Shown piece after piece: positions 12,059-23,545 of a DNA stretch of 64,000 bases. Where the stretch lies: positions 1,054,001-1,118,000 of the forward strand of contig CAJSYZ010000004.1 of NCBI GenBank assembly GCA_910574455.1, in the 5' to 3' direction. Source of the DNA: Trichaptum fuscoviolaceum (lineage: Eukaryota; Basidiomycota; Agaricomycetes; Hymenochaetales; Trichaptaceae). Under the pieces are notes generated by a model. That model made no database searches, was not told the origin of the DNA, and saw nothing but the letters and a program-made list of their open reading frames with translations. Position numbers and translations under genes: made by a program. The first letter of the stretch is position 1, and every line of letters begins with the position of its first letter.

Positions 12059-14101
12059 ATGACAACAACCAGCAGCCTTCCTCGATCCTTCGACGTCGAC
12101 CAACGTACTCCAGAGGATTCTTTGAACGAAAAGAAGGGTGTCTTTGCTCGTCGGCGTCGACTGATAGGAGGTCGCTCACAAGCATGGATGACAGGTGAGT
12201 GACCATTCGACATGACAATTGGCGTAGCTCTCTGATAGGCGTTGGTCAACAGTTACTGGCGCTTGCTTGATGCAGTTCTGTGCCATGGGCATAGTAAGTA
12301 TATTCTTGCGCTTGATTATTGGATATAGTAGTTGACCACTTTAGTGTAATAGATAATATCTTTTGGAGTCTTCCAGGATTTCTACTCAACAATCTGGCTA
12401 TCGAAGTTCTCTTCCTCGACAATAAGCTGGATAGGTAGCATTCAGCTCTTCCTTGAGCTCGCTTTCGCGCCGATAGGCGGTAAACTGTGAGAAATTGCTC
12501 TTATTCTTTTGTTCCGAAGAAACTCCGAATCCGGAACAAAAGGCTAAATTAATGGTCAGATTTGATTCAGGTCACTTTAGACTTCCGGTATTATTTGGAA
12601 GCTCGCTATATGTGTTCAGGTTCGGTCTCGTATTGTGCTTAATATGCACCTGAACCCAATTGCTAGTTCAGCTTCTTCATGTTGTCACTTGCACATGAAC
12701 AAAGTTTCTACCAGGTGACCACTATCACCTCGGACTTGCATTCAACGATGCGCTCATGCTTGACTATCAGGTCTTCCTGAGCCAGGGAATTGGCATGGGA
12801 ATTGGGGCAGGCTTGATATTTCTGCCAACTTCAGCTGTCATCACACAGCACTTTGTCTCCAGCAGGGCACTTGCGATGGTCAGATATCCGTTTAAGCTCA
12901 AGAGAAGCATTTATACTCATTTAGTGACAGGGGATAGTTACGTCTGGAGGGTCGTTAGGCGGTGTAATTTTCTCGAGTGCGCACAGAGCTATCTGCTTCT
13001 CAACTTACTCCCTCTTACGTTGTTTTCCATTCGAATATCACAGTAATGTTGAACAAGCTGATCCGAGGCTCTGTCGGCTTTCCACAAGGCGTCCGTGCTG
13101 CAGCATTTCTCATGCTAGGCTGTTTCGCCCTTGGAAACCTCCTTATGAGACAGCCGAAGACGCCGATAGATTCTACTGAACGAAGCGCTCCAGAGAAGGC
13201 GGATGCACCAGGCGATGTAGTGGAAGAGTCCCCTGAGCGCTTCTGGGACTTTACATTCTCCCTAATCTTGCTGGCTGCCTTTTTGGCGTCACTGGGATCG
13301 TACTTTCCAGTTTACTATGTTCAGCAATTCGCTGACTTTCATGGTGTTGACAAAAATTTATCATTTTACTCGATCGCTATCTTGAATGCGGCCAATATGA
13401 TTGGTCGTATCGTGCCGAACTACATTGCTGATAAAGTAGGGACATGGAGTGTCTTTACGACGCTAATATTGCTGAATGGTAATACTTAGACAATCTAAGA
13501 CGCATCTAACGCACTTAAACGTTATTTCAGGCCTCCTTACCTTCGCTATGTTGGGGTGTGGAAATCCGGGCGGCCTGGTAGCCTTCTCGATATTGTAAGT
13601 ACCTGAATATCTGGTTGTTCTCCGCCGCTCATCATCTTGTAGCTATGGCTTCTCTGTGGGAGGAGGTGAGCAGCGGATCAGTGAGAATGACAATGTTCAC
13701 TTGTCCTAATGACTCAAATCAGTGATATCTGTATACATGCCCTTGATTGCAACGATTAGCAAAGGAAGACATGATATAGGGTAAATGAAGTTCCACATAT
13801 CGTTTCGAGACCTGCTTGTTAAGCTAATGCTTATAAACTCAGACGGCGGATTGGTGTTGCATTAGTCCCAGTTGGCGTTGCCTACTTGGTAGGGTCACCA
13901 ATCACAGCCATAATTATTGGGAAAAACTTTGTATGGTGGAGAGGCATCACTTTCGCTGCCGTGCGTGCTCGAGTACAAGTGGGGAAGAACTTACATATAT
14001 CTTTCGTTTAGGTCACAATGATCGCAGCTTTCGTTTGTCTCATTGTGGTGAGAGTCGGTATGAAGGGTGCAGGATCGCGACAGCCTGGAACTCGAAGTTG
14101 A
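12059..14101 (+). CDS. MFS transporter, monocarboxylate-porter-like
   Basis: Major facilitator of the fungal monocarboxylate-transporter-like group. The ATG at 12059 opens a polar N-terminus, and TM1 follows as WMTVTGACLMQFCAMGI. Later exons give FGVFQDFYST with SISWIGSIQLFLELAFAPIG (near 12370-12480), GIGMGIGAGLIFLPTSAVIT (12790-12845), GIVTSGGSLGGVIF/SIMLNKLI across an intron (12930-13065), a central acidic loop near 13190-13240, and the second six-helix half (LILLAAFLASLGSYFPVYYV, NAANMIGRIVPNYIADKVG). The last exon reads TMIAAFVCLIVVRVGMKGAG and stops at 14101. About nine short introns keep the frame, and no break was seen. It would sit in the plasma or organelle membrane. Beside biosynthetic enzymes it could export a product, but that is inference. 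Confidence 0.85.
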
Positions 14102-14721
14102 TCCCCACGTTTGAGCCCATTTCGTTCTGCTGTACTTTCCCTCAACTACAGAAGTTATTGCAGTTGAACAACAATGTACATGCGCTGGCTTCCTGGCCTG
14201 CACCTCGATTTTTATATCTATCATTGGTGACGAACCCACATCAGACTTCAAGTCTTGGGCATCTCGGAATATCGTGCCAATCCTCGATAAAGTTTAGATA
14301 GAAATATGTTTCAGTGTTTTGACTGAGGATACTAGAGCCGCAGATGATCTAGAAAAGGACGAATTTGATAAGACCCAAGCCGAGTTTGTTGGAACAAGGT
14401 TTGAAAATGATACCGACTTTTAAGATCCAAAGGCATCCAGGGACCATACGTCGCGCTAAATCTGTTTCTCATTTGTAACTCAATATTTACTTTAAAAATG
14501 AGTTGCACAAATCTACAAATTGGGTTACAATTGAGCCATGAACGTAGATACTACTCATGTCGAAGTACAAAAGTATATAATATTTTCTCTTTTTCAACTT
14601 CAATTGGAGATCCGGCAAACTCCGAATGCTGATCATCCGATGGACCAAATATGGATACACGGAAGTAAATAGTATCTCTGATTCTTTACAATGTAATTCC
14701 TCATGGGATTGGCTGACATTT

Positions 14722-15979
14722 CTACTTGCTGAGACGGAATAGGCCGTCATCCAAACCATCCACTACATCTCTCTCCGTAACCTTGTGCTTCGGCTTCCAC
14801 CCAAGAGTCTCTGTCTGAACAGTCTTCACCAACATGTTTGATGACCACGCACTGGTAAGCAATGTTATCATGTCGAAGTCGTCCAAGACATTTACACTGC
14901 CGTAGGTCCTGCATCCTCAAATGAGAGTCTCGCGGCTTCCGCACTTGGCACAATCCCTTTCTCATTGAGTGCTTTCGCGTACGCGTTAGCGATCGATTTC
15001 ATGGTCAGCTCCCCGGATGTCGACGTGTAGTATCTATCGTACGGGCTATCTTCGAGGGCATCTTCTCCGGTAGAGAGCGCACGATCAAATACTATCTTGT
15101 AGAGGTCTACGATATCGTCGATATGGACCCAAATGGATGATAGTAAGTGATCACTTAAGAAAGAAAGAATCATTAGAGCGCTTACGGTGCTACACAAATT
15201 ACTTCCTTCCCCTATGTATGTAACCTTTCCTTGACGCATATAATGTCCTAGCATGTAAAGGCCGGCTTTTCCAACCGGGCCGTCTCCACGACCAAATACA
15301 CCGGGAGGGGCGATGATGAAATTTTTAACATAGCCTTCTTCCCCAGCCTTCAGTGTACTATGTGTATGGAAACATATGAATAGCTTCGTGAGCGATGGTA
15401 ATCCATCTAACTTACGGGACATCGACTTTCCCGTGAAAAAGGTGAGTATTGATCTGTCGTATATCATCTTCGGCGTCCTATTGAACATGTTATCGGTGAG
15501 TCTAGAAAGCATACATTAAATACACACTAGAGAGCATACCGTCCAAATCTTTGCCGATGGATCAAATTTCCCTTCCTTGTTAGAGTCTATGAAATTCGCA
15601 GCCCCGCTCGTATGGATCAGTGTCCCAACGCCTTTGCCTTGCTCGAACCGCTTCTTAAACCCTTGTAAGATTGAGGTGATGAGAAGAACATCACTGCTAT
15701 TGGCGCAATTGACAACGACGTCCGACTCAGACACTCGAACAGCCAACGCTTCATAATCAGCGAGCGAGTCCATCACAGCTATGGCGACTGTGCTGGAAAT
15801 TGCATCCACATGAACTTCAGAACGCACGACTGTCGTAAATGTCACGTCGGGTGGGCCTTAATCAATCCGACCAAGACGGCACCTATGAATCTATCAGCAG
15901 TAATATATGCGTCATGAGGAACGAGGAAGTACGTACCGCATATGTAGCCGGACGCTCCTAAGAAAAGAGTTGCAGACAT
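14722..15979 (-). CDS. NAD(P)-dependent epimerase/dehydrogenase, atypical SDR
   Basis: The start at 15979 gives MSATLFLGASGYICG, with an intron before GAVLVGLIKAHPDVTFTTVV. Together these form the Rossmann GxxGxxG loop and first helix. Later exons read SDVVVNCANSSDVLLITSIL, GVGTLIHTSGAANFID, IAPPGVFGRGDGPVGKAGLY and a C-terminus TQTLGWKPKH-like segment (actual residues TETLGWKPKH) ending at the TAG at 14722. This is the usual order for fungal NAD-dependent epimerase/dehydratase-like reductases acting in the cytosol; the substrate is unknown. Oddity: near 14905 the frame ending AGPTAV must move by one base to enter NVLDDFDMITLLTSAW, and no intron fits. This suggests a one-base loss or a sequencing error. 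The gene is convergent with the MFS gene. Confidence 0.75.
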
Positions 15980-16844
15980 GTTATAGTAGTTTGTCGTGGA
16001 GAGTATTTGTGTGCAAAGTCACTGAACAACCAGTTTATCGCTGTCCTACTGGCTTTTATACGCCCCCTCATGCGCAAAATCCACATAAAATTAGATGAAT
16101 ATTTACCTCTTGAACAAAACGCTTAAGGAAGGAACTTGATCTGAGCGGAGGTTCGCGCGTTCCGTCCAGTCTAGACAGCCAACCAGCACTTAACGACCTT
16201 CGAAATTTCAGTGCGGCATCGGACATGAGTCCGCGATTATCATCCTTTCTCTTAGTCAAAGTTGCCAAGCCTCGACATCGAAGACATCCTTTATGATAAG
16301 TAAAGGAAGTTGCTTCATAGAATGAAAGGGTATGAGAGTCACGAGGAGTGTTCATGTTAAACGAAAGCGTTCATAGGTTAATGAATCTCGCTGAGGGAGA
16401 AGTTCTGCATGCGCAACTGCAATATACGATCTTTTACGTGCTCCATCACGATGAGAGCAGAGATTCTGTATAAAGTTTACCCAAGTCGATTCAGACATGA
16501 GCACTCTAAAGAGACTTTTGCACTCAGGATATCATTTTACACAGTAAGAACTAACGTACGCGCATTTGCCATATAACCGTCCAAAGTCCCGAGTCAGCAT
16601 ACTCTGACCGCCCCTGCCAAAGAATAGCCAGCATTTTCTGCAAGCAAACGCAGTAGCATAGAGATGGACAGTCAATATTTCCAAAGACAATTAGGGTCAA
16701 TTTAAGAGGGCGTATGGAAGGAAGGCCTGAATGCTACTTTAGGACGTGGGATTTGGCAAAAAGCACGAGTATCGATCATCTAATGGGCCATTCCACCCTA
16801 CTATTTGCAAGAAAGGCGAGGAAGTGATTAAGAAGCTGCTGCAG
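15980..16844. other. Intergenic, no gene supported
   Basis: Upstream of the epimerase and downstream of the FAD oxidase. Short ORFs only. A segment near 16285-16305 resembles the palindromic core (CATCCTTTATGA) of the inverted repeat at 11420. I see nothing else. Confidence 0.5.
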
Positions 16845-19286
16845 TTAGGCAGACGAAGTTGTCTTACCACATTGCCAGCAATCCAGGATGTGGGATGGGT
16901 CACTAATGAAGACAGTCAGAGTGATGATGTTGGTTACAAATTAGGTAAACGAACTATTTCTGCTTGATTTGTAGTAGTCGGGGATAGTTGGAACCCCAAT
17001 ATGATTCTGTTTCCAGCAGGTAATTAGAGTGCAAATGCAATTATACATTGACGTACTTACTCTCATGGTCCGGTTCATATACATCACCTTCGTTCTGGCA
17101 AACTTTGTCAGTGAAACACATCAGTGAGAGGGAACAGACCTCACGCACAAAATATGCACCCGAGTCTGGGGCAAGTGTCCTCAGCTGTTCAGTGAAGTTG
17201 TGTACGAGCTGATATTGACGCCGTATGTCGTCCTTCGTGCTATTAAAATTCCAGGTTCCGTGCGACCCAAACTTTTCATTCACATCAGGCTACGTCATAA
17301 CTCGTCACAAGATGAGATATGTAGAAGACGTACATGCCAGAGCGCTTTTCTCCATGCTGGTGTAACTGACGTAGAATCTGCAGACGCGTTAAACAATACA
17401 GGAGCGACCACGGGAATATAAGGAAAAGACGTCTTCAGAGTCTCTAGAAGGATGTTGAGTATCCCTTGTCGGCCTTCGTCAGTTTCAAAAAGTGCACTGG
17501 GAATTAGCCGCGTTGTAAGGATGAGGGGAATACCGACAGGCTAATGAACCGTATTCAGCTTTTCGGCGTCCAGAAAGAGAGAGAGAAATAGCTTACAGCT
17601 TCGGCTGAGAGTACATATTTCTTAAAGAAGGCATTCCAGGACGGTAGAGTTTCCAAAACGGCTGTCCCATTGTGAGCGAGTATCCAGTCAGACATTGGTT
17701 TCATGGACGCCTCTGCCTCTTCTAAATTGAGGACTGGGTTGACATAGATCATGGTGGTCTCCTGTCAATATAGAATTCTTGAATTCAGCCGCGGCATGGA
17801 AGAGGAAGAGTAGACCGCATCTTGATGAGGTCGCCGTACACACCACGATATGGCCCCCCCAACCTTCACTTCCCCAAGCCAATGAATTATTGACAAGAAT
17901 GCTATAGAAGTCAGATAGATTTGGCGAGGTGGCGTTGAATCCGAAGCTTGCCCTATGCTAGTAATGAGTTAATGTACAAGTGTGAGGTTTGGAAGCTCAC
18001 ACTTGAAGCGGGAATCGTCGTTCTGCCTTGTATGACACCTCAAGAACAACTCCGAAAGTCCCACCACCTCCTCCTCTGAGTGCCCAAAAGAGATCGTCAT
18101 TCTGGCACGCATTAGCTATCCGGATTTCGCCGTCAGGTGTAATAAGTCTGAATTGCAGAACCCGATCGACGCCAAGTCCGAATACTGGAGATAACACACT
18201 GTGACCACCTCCCTAGAATGAGAGCAAGTTTTCATGAGACACAGTCAGTGCGAGATGGTTATAAAAATCACCATGATCCAGCCACCACCAGCCCCGACGG
18301 TTTGATGATATCCGCCAATAACGGTTGCGTTCACCTCATCTGCGAAATCGTACACTTGTTGCCAGTCAGCACCTGCCTGTGAATTGTGATCGCGTAAGTT
18401 TGTAGGTAACATGAAAGTGCCCCTAACTTACACCGACAGTAACAGCGTTGTATGAAATAGTATCGCAGCCTTCAGGAATAAACTGGGTATCGAATCTCGT
18501 CTATGTACATATAGACATCAATACGCCAAGGTCTCGGCATAGCCCTCGAAACTGCTCACAGAGTTCAAACCGCGCATCTACCATAAATGATTGTAAGAAT
18601 GTCACAAAGGTATGGCTGATAATGCACACTCACCCATAATGAAAGACTACCTTTGCCACTCGACCGACCTTTGTAGTCATGGCCCGAATTCTTTATCGAA
18701 AGTCGTACACCAGTTTGTCGCACAAATGCGAGAGTCTCCTGCACATCTGCGGGGCAGCTGACTTCGACCTGTTGGCAAGATAATCAACTCTGATAGCGTG
18801 GCGCATAATGACTTTACATGCAGCTCACATAATATGGTGCGATGTTACCTTGGAAACATGTACCTACGAAGGCTGACGGATCGGATGGATGGCTTGAGTC
18901 TAGCAAACACCCTTGACTTGAGTTCTGACACGTCTCCCATTCCGCCTGATTCATGTATACGACAATGTTTAGCATTGAAGTGACATCGAGTTTACTAGTA
19001 GGCGCACCTGCATGAAAGCCCCAAAGCTCTGTGCCCTGAGGTCAGGGGAAGTGTAGTTTGCCTGAATTTCAGTACAAGTGCTTTCATCAAAATCTATCGA
19101 TGAATCGTCGTATTTGGAAAAGCAAGGGAGAGCCAGGGGTTGACCTTCGCGAAGTTTGCCCCCTAAAGTCTCGTTCAGTGATTTCAGAAGCGAAAAAGGA
19201 AGTGATGATATTGGCACAGCCGACAACCCAGGCGATATTAGTGCTAAAAGTAGAAGCGCGATAGTACTCGTTGTTCTTGAGGACAT
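16845..19286 (-). CDS. Secreted FAD-linked oxidase, berberine-bridge (BBE) type
   Basis: Flavoprotein oxidase of the FAD-binding type 4 / BBE superfamily. The ATG at 19286 opens [20 protein letters not shown], a clear signal peptide, so secretion is expected. Exons then give [28 protein letters not shown], the FAD-histidine motif [20 protein letters not shown] (near 18680), [37 protein letters not shown] (an intron splits the last glycines), [20 protein letters not shown] and [15 protein letters not shown]. The C-terminal BBE segment reads [11 protein letters not shown], then [20 protein letters not shown] and a stop at 16845. The cysteine that makes a second FAD bond in many BBE enzymes is not visible in the IGGYHQT loop, so attachment is probably through His alone. 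Substrate unknown. Such oxidases are common in fungal metabolite clusters. Confidence 0.85.
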
Positions 19287-19972
19287 CAAGGATAAGTATC
19301 TGCACTTTACGAGCTTAGACAGCCTGAGTGCTTCAGCATCTTGGCCCTTTTATCACCCTAACAGATCCGACAAGTACGCACTCATGATAAAAAACAATCG
19401 GAATACTTACCAAAAATGCTGTCATACGTCCGCCAATGCCATCATCATGACCATGATGATGCAGCCGATACTGGCTTAGGAGCCGCGAAGTACGGGAATA
19501 CACACACTGATAATATGTTGTTGCTACTGTCAAAGGAGTCCGGATATTTCACTCGTCAGCAGGAAGTCTTACTCATTTGAACGTCGTTCGCCTTCGACAT
19601 AATACGTCTTCTGAATTTCCCTGATTCCCCTAATCTTTAGTTCCTAGCGCATGCTTTTGAAAAGGTATATCCATCTGGGTTGAGTTTATTCGGAGGTTTG
19701 TTTGGCCCATGCGCTGCCAGTGAGAACCTTAATTTGAGGAAATACCATTCTGATGAAATGATATTCTGAGAACTAGGTATAGTGATGGGATGAAGAATGC
19801 ACGAGCAGGACGAGCAGCGACAATGAGGCGTAGCAGTGAAGAGCCAGGCTGTCGGGGGAAGAGGCACTGAATCGCCAAATTTCGTTGGTGTCGGGTGGGG
19901 CTGTCTGAATTTGGTGTGTAATTAATTAGTGTGCAAAAATTCCCTTAAATAGATTTTGGTTTGCAGGGTCTA

Positions 19973-20591
19973 CAGTGGCGAAAGGCCAAAACCCGCCTCT
20001 GGGTGCAGGCCGGAATTTTGCGTGAAAACTTATCATACTAAAATTTTTGTAATCAAAGTAAGAAAGATACGTCGATTTATGCAATAAAAAAAATTCCGGG
20101 CTATGTTTCAAAATTTTTTGAAGGACATGAAATTTTTTTTGATAGATTTCAGCCTTTATTGGCATTGGATAGGCTGGAAATATAATCAGAAGCGATTTCC
20201 GAACCTTTCTGGAAAGCTACCAACTACGGTTAAAGAGTTGGGATGACCTTTGCCGGGTTACTGGAATAATAAATTCCGATTAAAATTTCTCGTAATGACA
20301 ATTTTTTTGTTTGAGGCTCATCGGATTGCGAAAAGACGTTGATTCCGCAAGTTCCGAATCCGTGGGAAATAGTTAAAAGAGCTGCAGCCCCAAATTAAGC
20401 AAAGTGTTTCAAATTCAGACAAGAGATTTTTCTCAGAATCATTTTTGCGCAAAACTAATCTATAAGAATTGAAGATAAACTGCATTAGAAGCTATTTACG
20501 CAGTTTCAGGGTCATTGGTTAAGTTTTGTGTCCGTAGAAAGAAAAGTTTTGAGGGGGTTTCCGAGAGGCTGGTTTTAGCCTTTCGCCACTG
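19973..20591. mobile_element. 619-bp MITE, CAGT termini with TA target duplication
   Basis: The left end CAGTGGCGAAAGGC at 19973 matches the reverse complement of the right end at 20591, and the similarity continues for about 30 bases (AAAACC, GCCTC). Both ends are flanked by TA (19971-19972 and 20592-20593). CAGT termini and TA duplication are typical of pogo/Fot1-type Tc1/mariner elements. It has no transposase and so would be non-autonomous. Confidence 0.75.
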
Positions 20592-20916
20592 TAGTACCCG
20601 CAAATGGAACTGGTGTGAGGGTTTATCCAAATGTAGAAGGTGTTATCCGAGATATGCAAAGAAAACGTACAAAAAGGGATTTTGGAGTGAAGGGTCCACC
20701 CACGGAGGCTGTCTCAAAGTGTGACAGGGTCTATGAAGCGGTGTCCCTTCTTTCAAGGGCTGTCAATTGTTGAGACAAAACGCTTGAGACAGCCTTCCTC
20801 AGCCAATCACTGACCAGAAACGTAAGAATTGTCTGAAAGAAAGACAGACCTTTGAAGAAGTGACAATACTTTACGACCCCTGTCTTGATTTCAGACAGCC
20901 TCTTGTGTTTCCCGTG

Positions 20917-21021
20917 ATAAAGGGACTTTGGTGTGAAGGGTCTACCCATAAGTGGATTTTGTTATGCAGGGTTCAATCCATAAAGGGACTTTGGTGTGAA
21001 TGGTCTACCCATAAATGGATT
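20917..21021 (+). repeat. Two-copy direct repeat of about 42 bp
   Basis: Copies at 20917-20958 and 20980-21021 share ATAAAGGGACTTTGGTGTGAA, then GGTCTACCCATAA, differing at two or three bases. Looser relatives of GGTGTGAAGGGTCTAC occur near 20620, 20690 and 21220, so the 20.6-21.2 kb gap is an old repeat field without genes. Confidence 0.55.
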
Positions 21022-21234
21022 CTGGAGCACAAAAAAAGCTATTATAAGGCACATGCGTGTGTCATCATCATAGACTATAGAAGTACACAGCACGCTATAA
21101 TTACAAGCTTAAGTACATATTATGTTTATTGCTATATTCGGAGTGGCTGCGGATTGGTGTGCAGGGGTCTTGGACAAATGAAGAAATGGTGTGAAGGTTC
21201 TCGGTCGAAATGGGAGAATGGTGTGAAGGGTCTA

Positions 21235-21687
21235 CAGTGATCCCTCTCGTAATGCATCACTCTTTTAATGCATAACCTCTAATAATGCATGGGTCCGGGG
21301 ATCCACCAAGTTGGTAGAAGGTATTTTAGTATGCCATAATGCATAACCTCTAAAAATGCATAATGCATAGCCTATTTGAGAGATTTGAAAGGGATATGCA
21401 TTTTGAGAGGGTGCCTGAGACACCAAAAAAGGAACATACAAGTGCTTACAGAGCAGTTAAAATTGCATTTTAGACATGAAGATATTGGCTTAATGCAAAC
21501 TTTTGGCCGTAAGTAGAGAATGCAGACTTAAACATTATTTTCGAGAGCTATTTAAAGAGAGAACTTCCACATTTGGATACAATATTTCTATTATGTACAA
21601 AAATAGAATTTCTCATAATGCATACCCCCTTATAATGCATAGCCTAACCTTTCCACCGATCCCCATCCATTACGAGAGGTATTACTG
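21235..21687. mobile_element. 453-bp MITE with subterminal AATGCAT repeats, TA duplication
   Basis: The left end CAGTGATCCCTCTCGTAATG at 21235 pairs with a right end whose reverse complement is CAGTAATACCTCTCGTAATG (to 21687). Both ends are flanked by TA. AATGCAT is repeated many times near both ends, as expected for transposase-binding subterminal repeats. This is a second, different pogo-like non-autonomous element, 48 bp left of the outer Gypsy element. Confidence 0.75.
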
Positions 21688-21735
21688 TATGTAGGACGAA
21701 ATGCATCCTCCTTCCCAGGGTATCCCTGGCCCCTC

Positions 21736-22349
21736 TGTCAGGAATCCACCCGGGGTATTTAATTTCTTTTTATTTTTCTTTATTATGCGGAAGGGTCCGT
21801 GAGGGTCACGGCCCCTTGCCGCCGGACTCCTGACATGTCCGTGAGCAGCACGGACTTGCAAGGACACTGATTCATTTCCTTTCTTATTTTCGATCTAGGA
21901 TAGTTGCATGTATGTCGCAGGACGTACGGACAAGCGTCCTGCGGACAATCCTTTCTTGTTCTTTCGTCCTACGGACTCGTACGGCCGTACGGACGTCCAC
22001 GGACCTTTCTACGGACTTTCTCACGGACTTACTAGCATTGCATGCGGACTACCATCGGACCCTCGCGGACCAAGGTCCTTAAGGGTCCTTAAGGGTTCAG
22101 TGGCTTGCTACTGTACAGTTTTTATTTCAGCTTGTTAAAACCATTCTAGCACCTGCGAAGCACTCCACTTTTGGCCTCTTGTAAAGTGCTTCTCAGGTGA
22201 TGTGTTATCTTTAGCTCTGATGTGTAGAATAGCTTAATTGACTTGTAAAGTGCTTCTCAGAGTGAGAACCACCGCTCAAAGCGTCCGTGAAAGTTGTCCG
22301 TGTCTGATTTGGGGTCTCGAGTCCGAAGGAACCACTCTAGGTCGTAACA
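21736..22349 (+). repeat. 5' LTR of outer element
   Basis: 614 bp, TGTCAGG to GTAACA. Contains the primer-match site ACTTTTGGCCT at 22167-22177, with a TTAAAA TATA-like box about 32 nt upstream. GAAGCACT just before this site and AGTGCTTC just after it could fold around it. Confidence 0.93.
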
Positions 22350-22351
22350 TT

Positions 22352-22362
22352 AGGCCAAAAGT
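22352..22362 (+). promoter_or_regulatory. Self-primer PBS of outer element
   Basis: AGGCCAAAAGT begins two bases after the 5' LTR and is the exact reverse complement of ACTTTTGGCCT within the same LTR (22167-22177). It does not start with TGG, so a tRNA 3' end would not pair. This is the layout of Tf1/sushi self-priming. Confidence 0.8.
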
Positions 22363-22412
22363 CCGTTCTCTCGACGCCCCGCGATTACACCGACAGATTC
22401 TGATCCCTACGC

Positions 22413-23064
22413 ATGGGAAGATTTGGACAACCCGACTCAGACGACGATATGACTGGTCCTGCAAACCCCGTACAAACCGCACCTGGTCCTACGGACCCCC
22501 AGACAGGTCCTACGGACCCTCAGACAGGTCCTGCGATCCCCGCAACCGAGCCCGCGGCCCCACCAGCCCAGGAACTCCCCCAGGCAGTCCTTCAGGCAAT
22601 CAATGATGCCACACGGCCGTTACAGACCCACCTGCGGGATGTGACCGAAGAGAACCAGCGTCTCAACGCGATGATGAACTTTTTCATCCGTGGCGCGCAG
22701 GACGCAGCCACACGGACGCCCAAAGGTCCGAAGATCAACCCCCCGCCGGCCTTCTACGGACGCACACCGAAGGACAAGGACAAGGAGGCAGAGGACATCA
22801 GCTTTGAGGAATGGTCTCAGAAGGTCCGTCTCTATGTCCGCATGCGTCCTCAGGAGTTCGAAGGCCGTCCAATGATGGCCTGCATTTGGGCCGCATCCCT
22901 CCTTCGCGGCCCCGCAGAGAAATGGGCTCGGCCGCACACGACTGCCGCCCTGTCTGGCACGGACATCCCTGCCATCATGACGGACCTCGATTTGTTTCTG
23001 CAGTCCTTGCAGTCCGCGTTCGGCCGTCCCAATGTCAAACGGGCCGCCGGACAAGAGCTTGTGA
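22413..23064 (+). pseudogene. gag: Outer element gag, 5' half (interrupted by nested insertion)
   Basis: The ATG at 22413 opens a Pro/Thr-rich N-terminus with repeated TGPTDPQ units. A coiled region around the LRDVTEENQRLNAMM segment follows, then the Ty3-type gag core (WSQKVRLYVRMRPQEFEG, AASLLRGPAEKWA). Reading stops making sense at 23065, where the nested LTR begins. The frame resumes at 32750, and removing the insertion together with one TGTGA copy rejoins it exactly. In the present genome the ORF runs into the LTR, so no full Gag can be made from this copy. Confidence 0.9.
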
Positions 23065-23531
23065 TGTTACATTTTCTTACTATGTCAGCGGCCCCCATTA
23101 CTCCGAACCCTTTGCCCTATTTGTTTCTATTCTTGTCTTGCTCAGTCATCCTCCGATGTAACCCTCAACCCTCAGCCAATCCCGATGTTACACACGTACC
23201 CTTTGCCCTAACCCTCTGCCCACCGCTCTCACACTATTATTAGTAGCCTATCGTCTACTTTCTTATTGTTCTCTTCTTACTCATCTTCCGAAGGACCCTT
23301 GCTCCGCAGCTGTAGTATATAAACCCCTGTACTTAGCATGATCGAACTCTAAGTTCGATCTCCTTTGTCAAACCCCCCGTCTCTAGTCTCTGCTATACAT
23401 CTGTTTCTCTCTACTCTACATCGTAGGCCTTTATCCATACAACACTTAGTGTCGAGCCCTAGCTCCGCTATCACTGAGCAACTTAACGTTGCGTTCCCCA
23501 ACTATACGAGACCGTAAGTTGAGACGTAACA
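23065..23531 (+). repeat. 5' LTR of nested element
   Basis: 467 bp. TATATAAA at 23316-23323 lies 35 nt before AAGTTCGATCT (23351-23361), the sequence matched by the PBS and so the likely 5' end of the transcript. GATCGAACT and AGTTCGATC around this point form a short hairpin. The last ATG before the leader is at 23338, upstream of this predicted start. Confidence 0.93.
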
Positions 23532-23534
23532 ATT

Positions 23535-23545
23535 AGATCGAACTT
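23535..23545 (+). promoter_or_regulatory. Self-primer PBS of nested element
   Basis: AGATCGAACTT begins three bases after the LTR end and is the exact reverse complement of AAGTTCGATCT at 23351-23361 (and 32564-32574 in the 3' LTR). No tRNA-type TGG start is present. Confidence 0.82.

Noticed and set aside
16068..16355. Minus-strand ORF of 95 codons upstream of the epimerase
   Set aside because: Contains part of a dispersed repeat core and reads like random sequence.
20704..20902. Possible third small MITE: GAGGCTGTCT at 20704 and AGACAGCCTC at 20893
   Set aside because: Only about 10 bases match, one end has a competing partner near 20790, and no target duplication is visible.
22352..22362. 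tRNA-primed PBS for the Gypsy elements
   Set aside because: None of the three PBS regions starts with TGG, whereas each matches its own LTR over 11 nt.
23338..23352. ATG at 23338 as a start for a leader peptide
   Set aside because: It meets a stop after four codons and lies upstream of the predicted transcript start.
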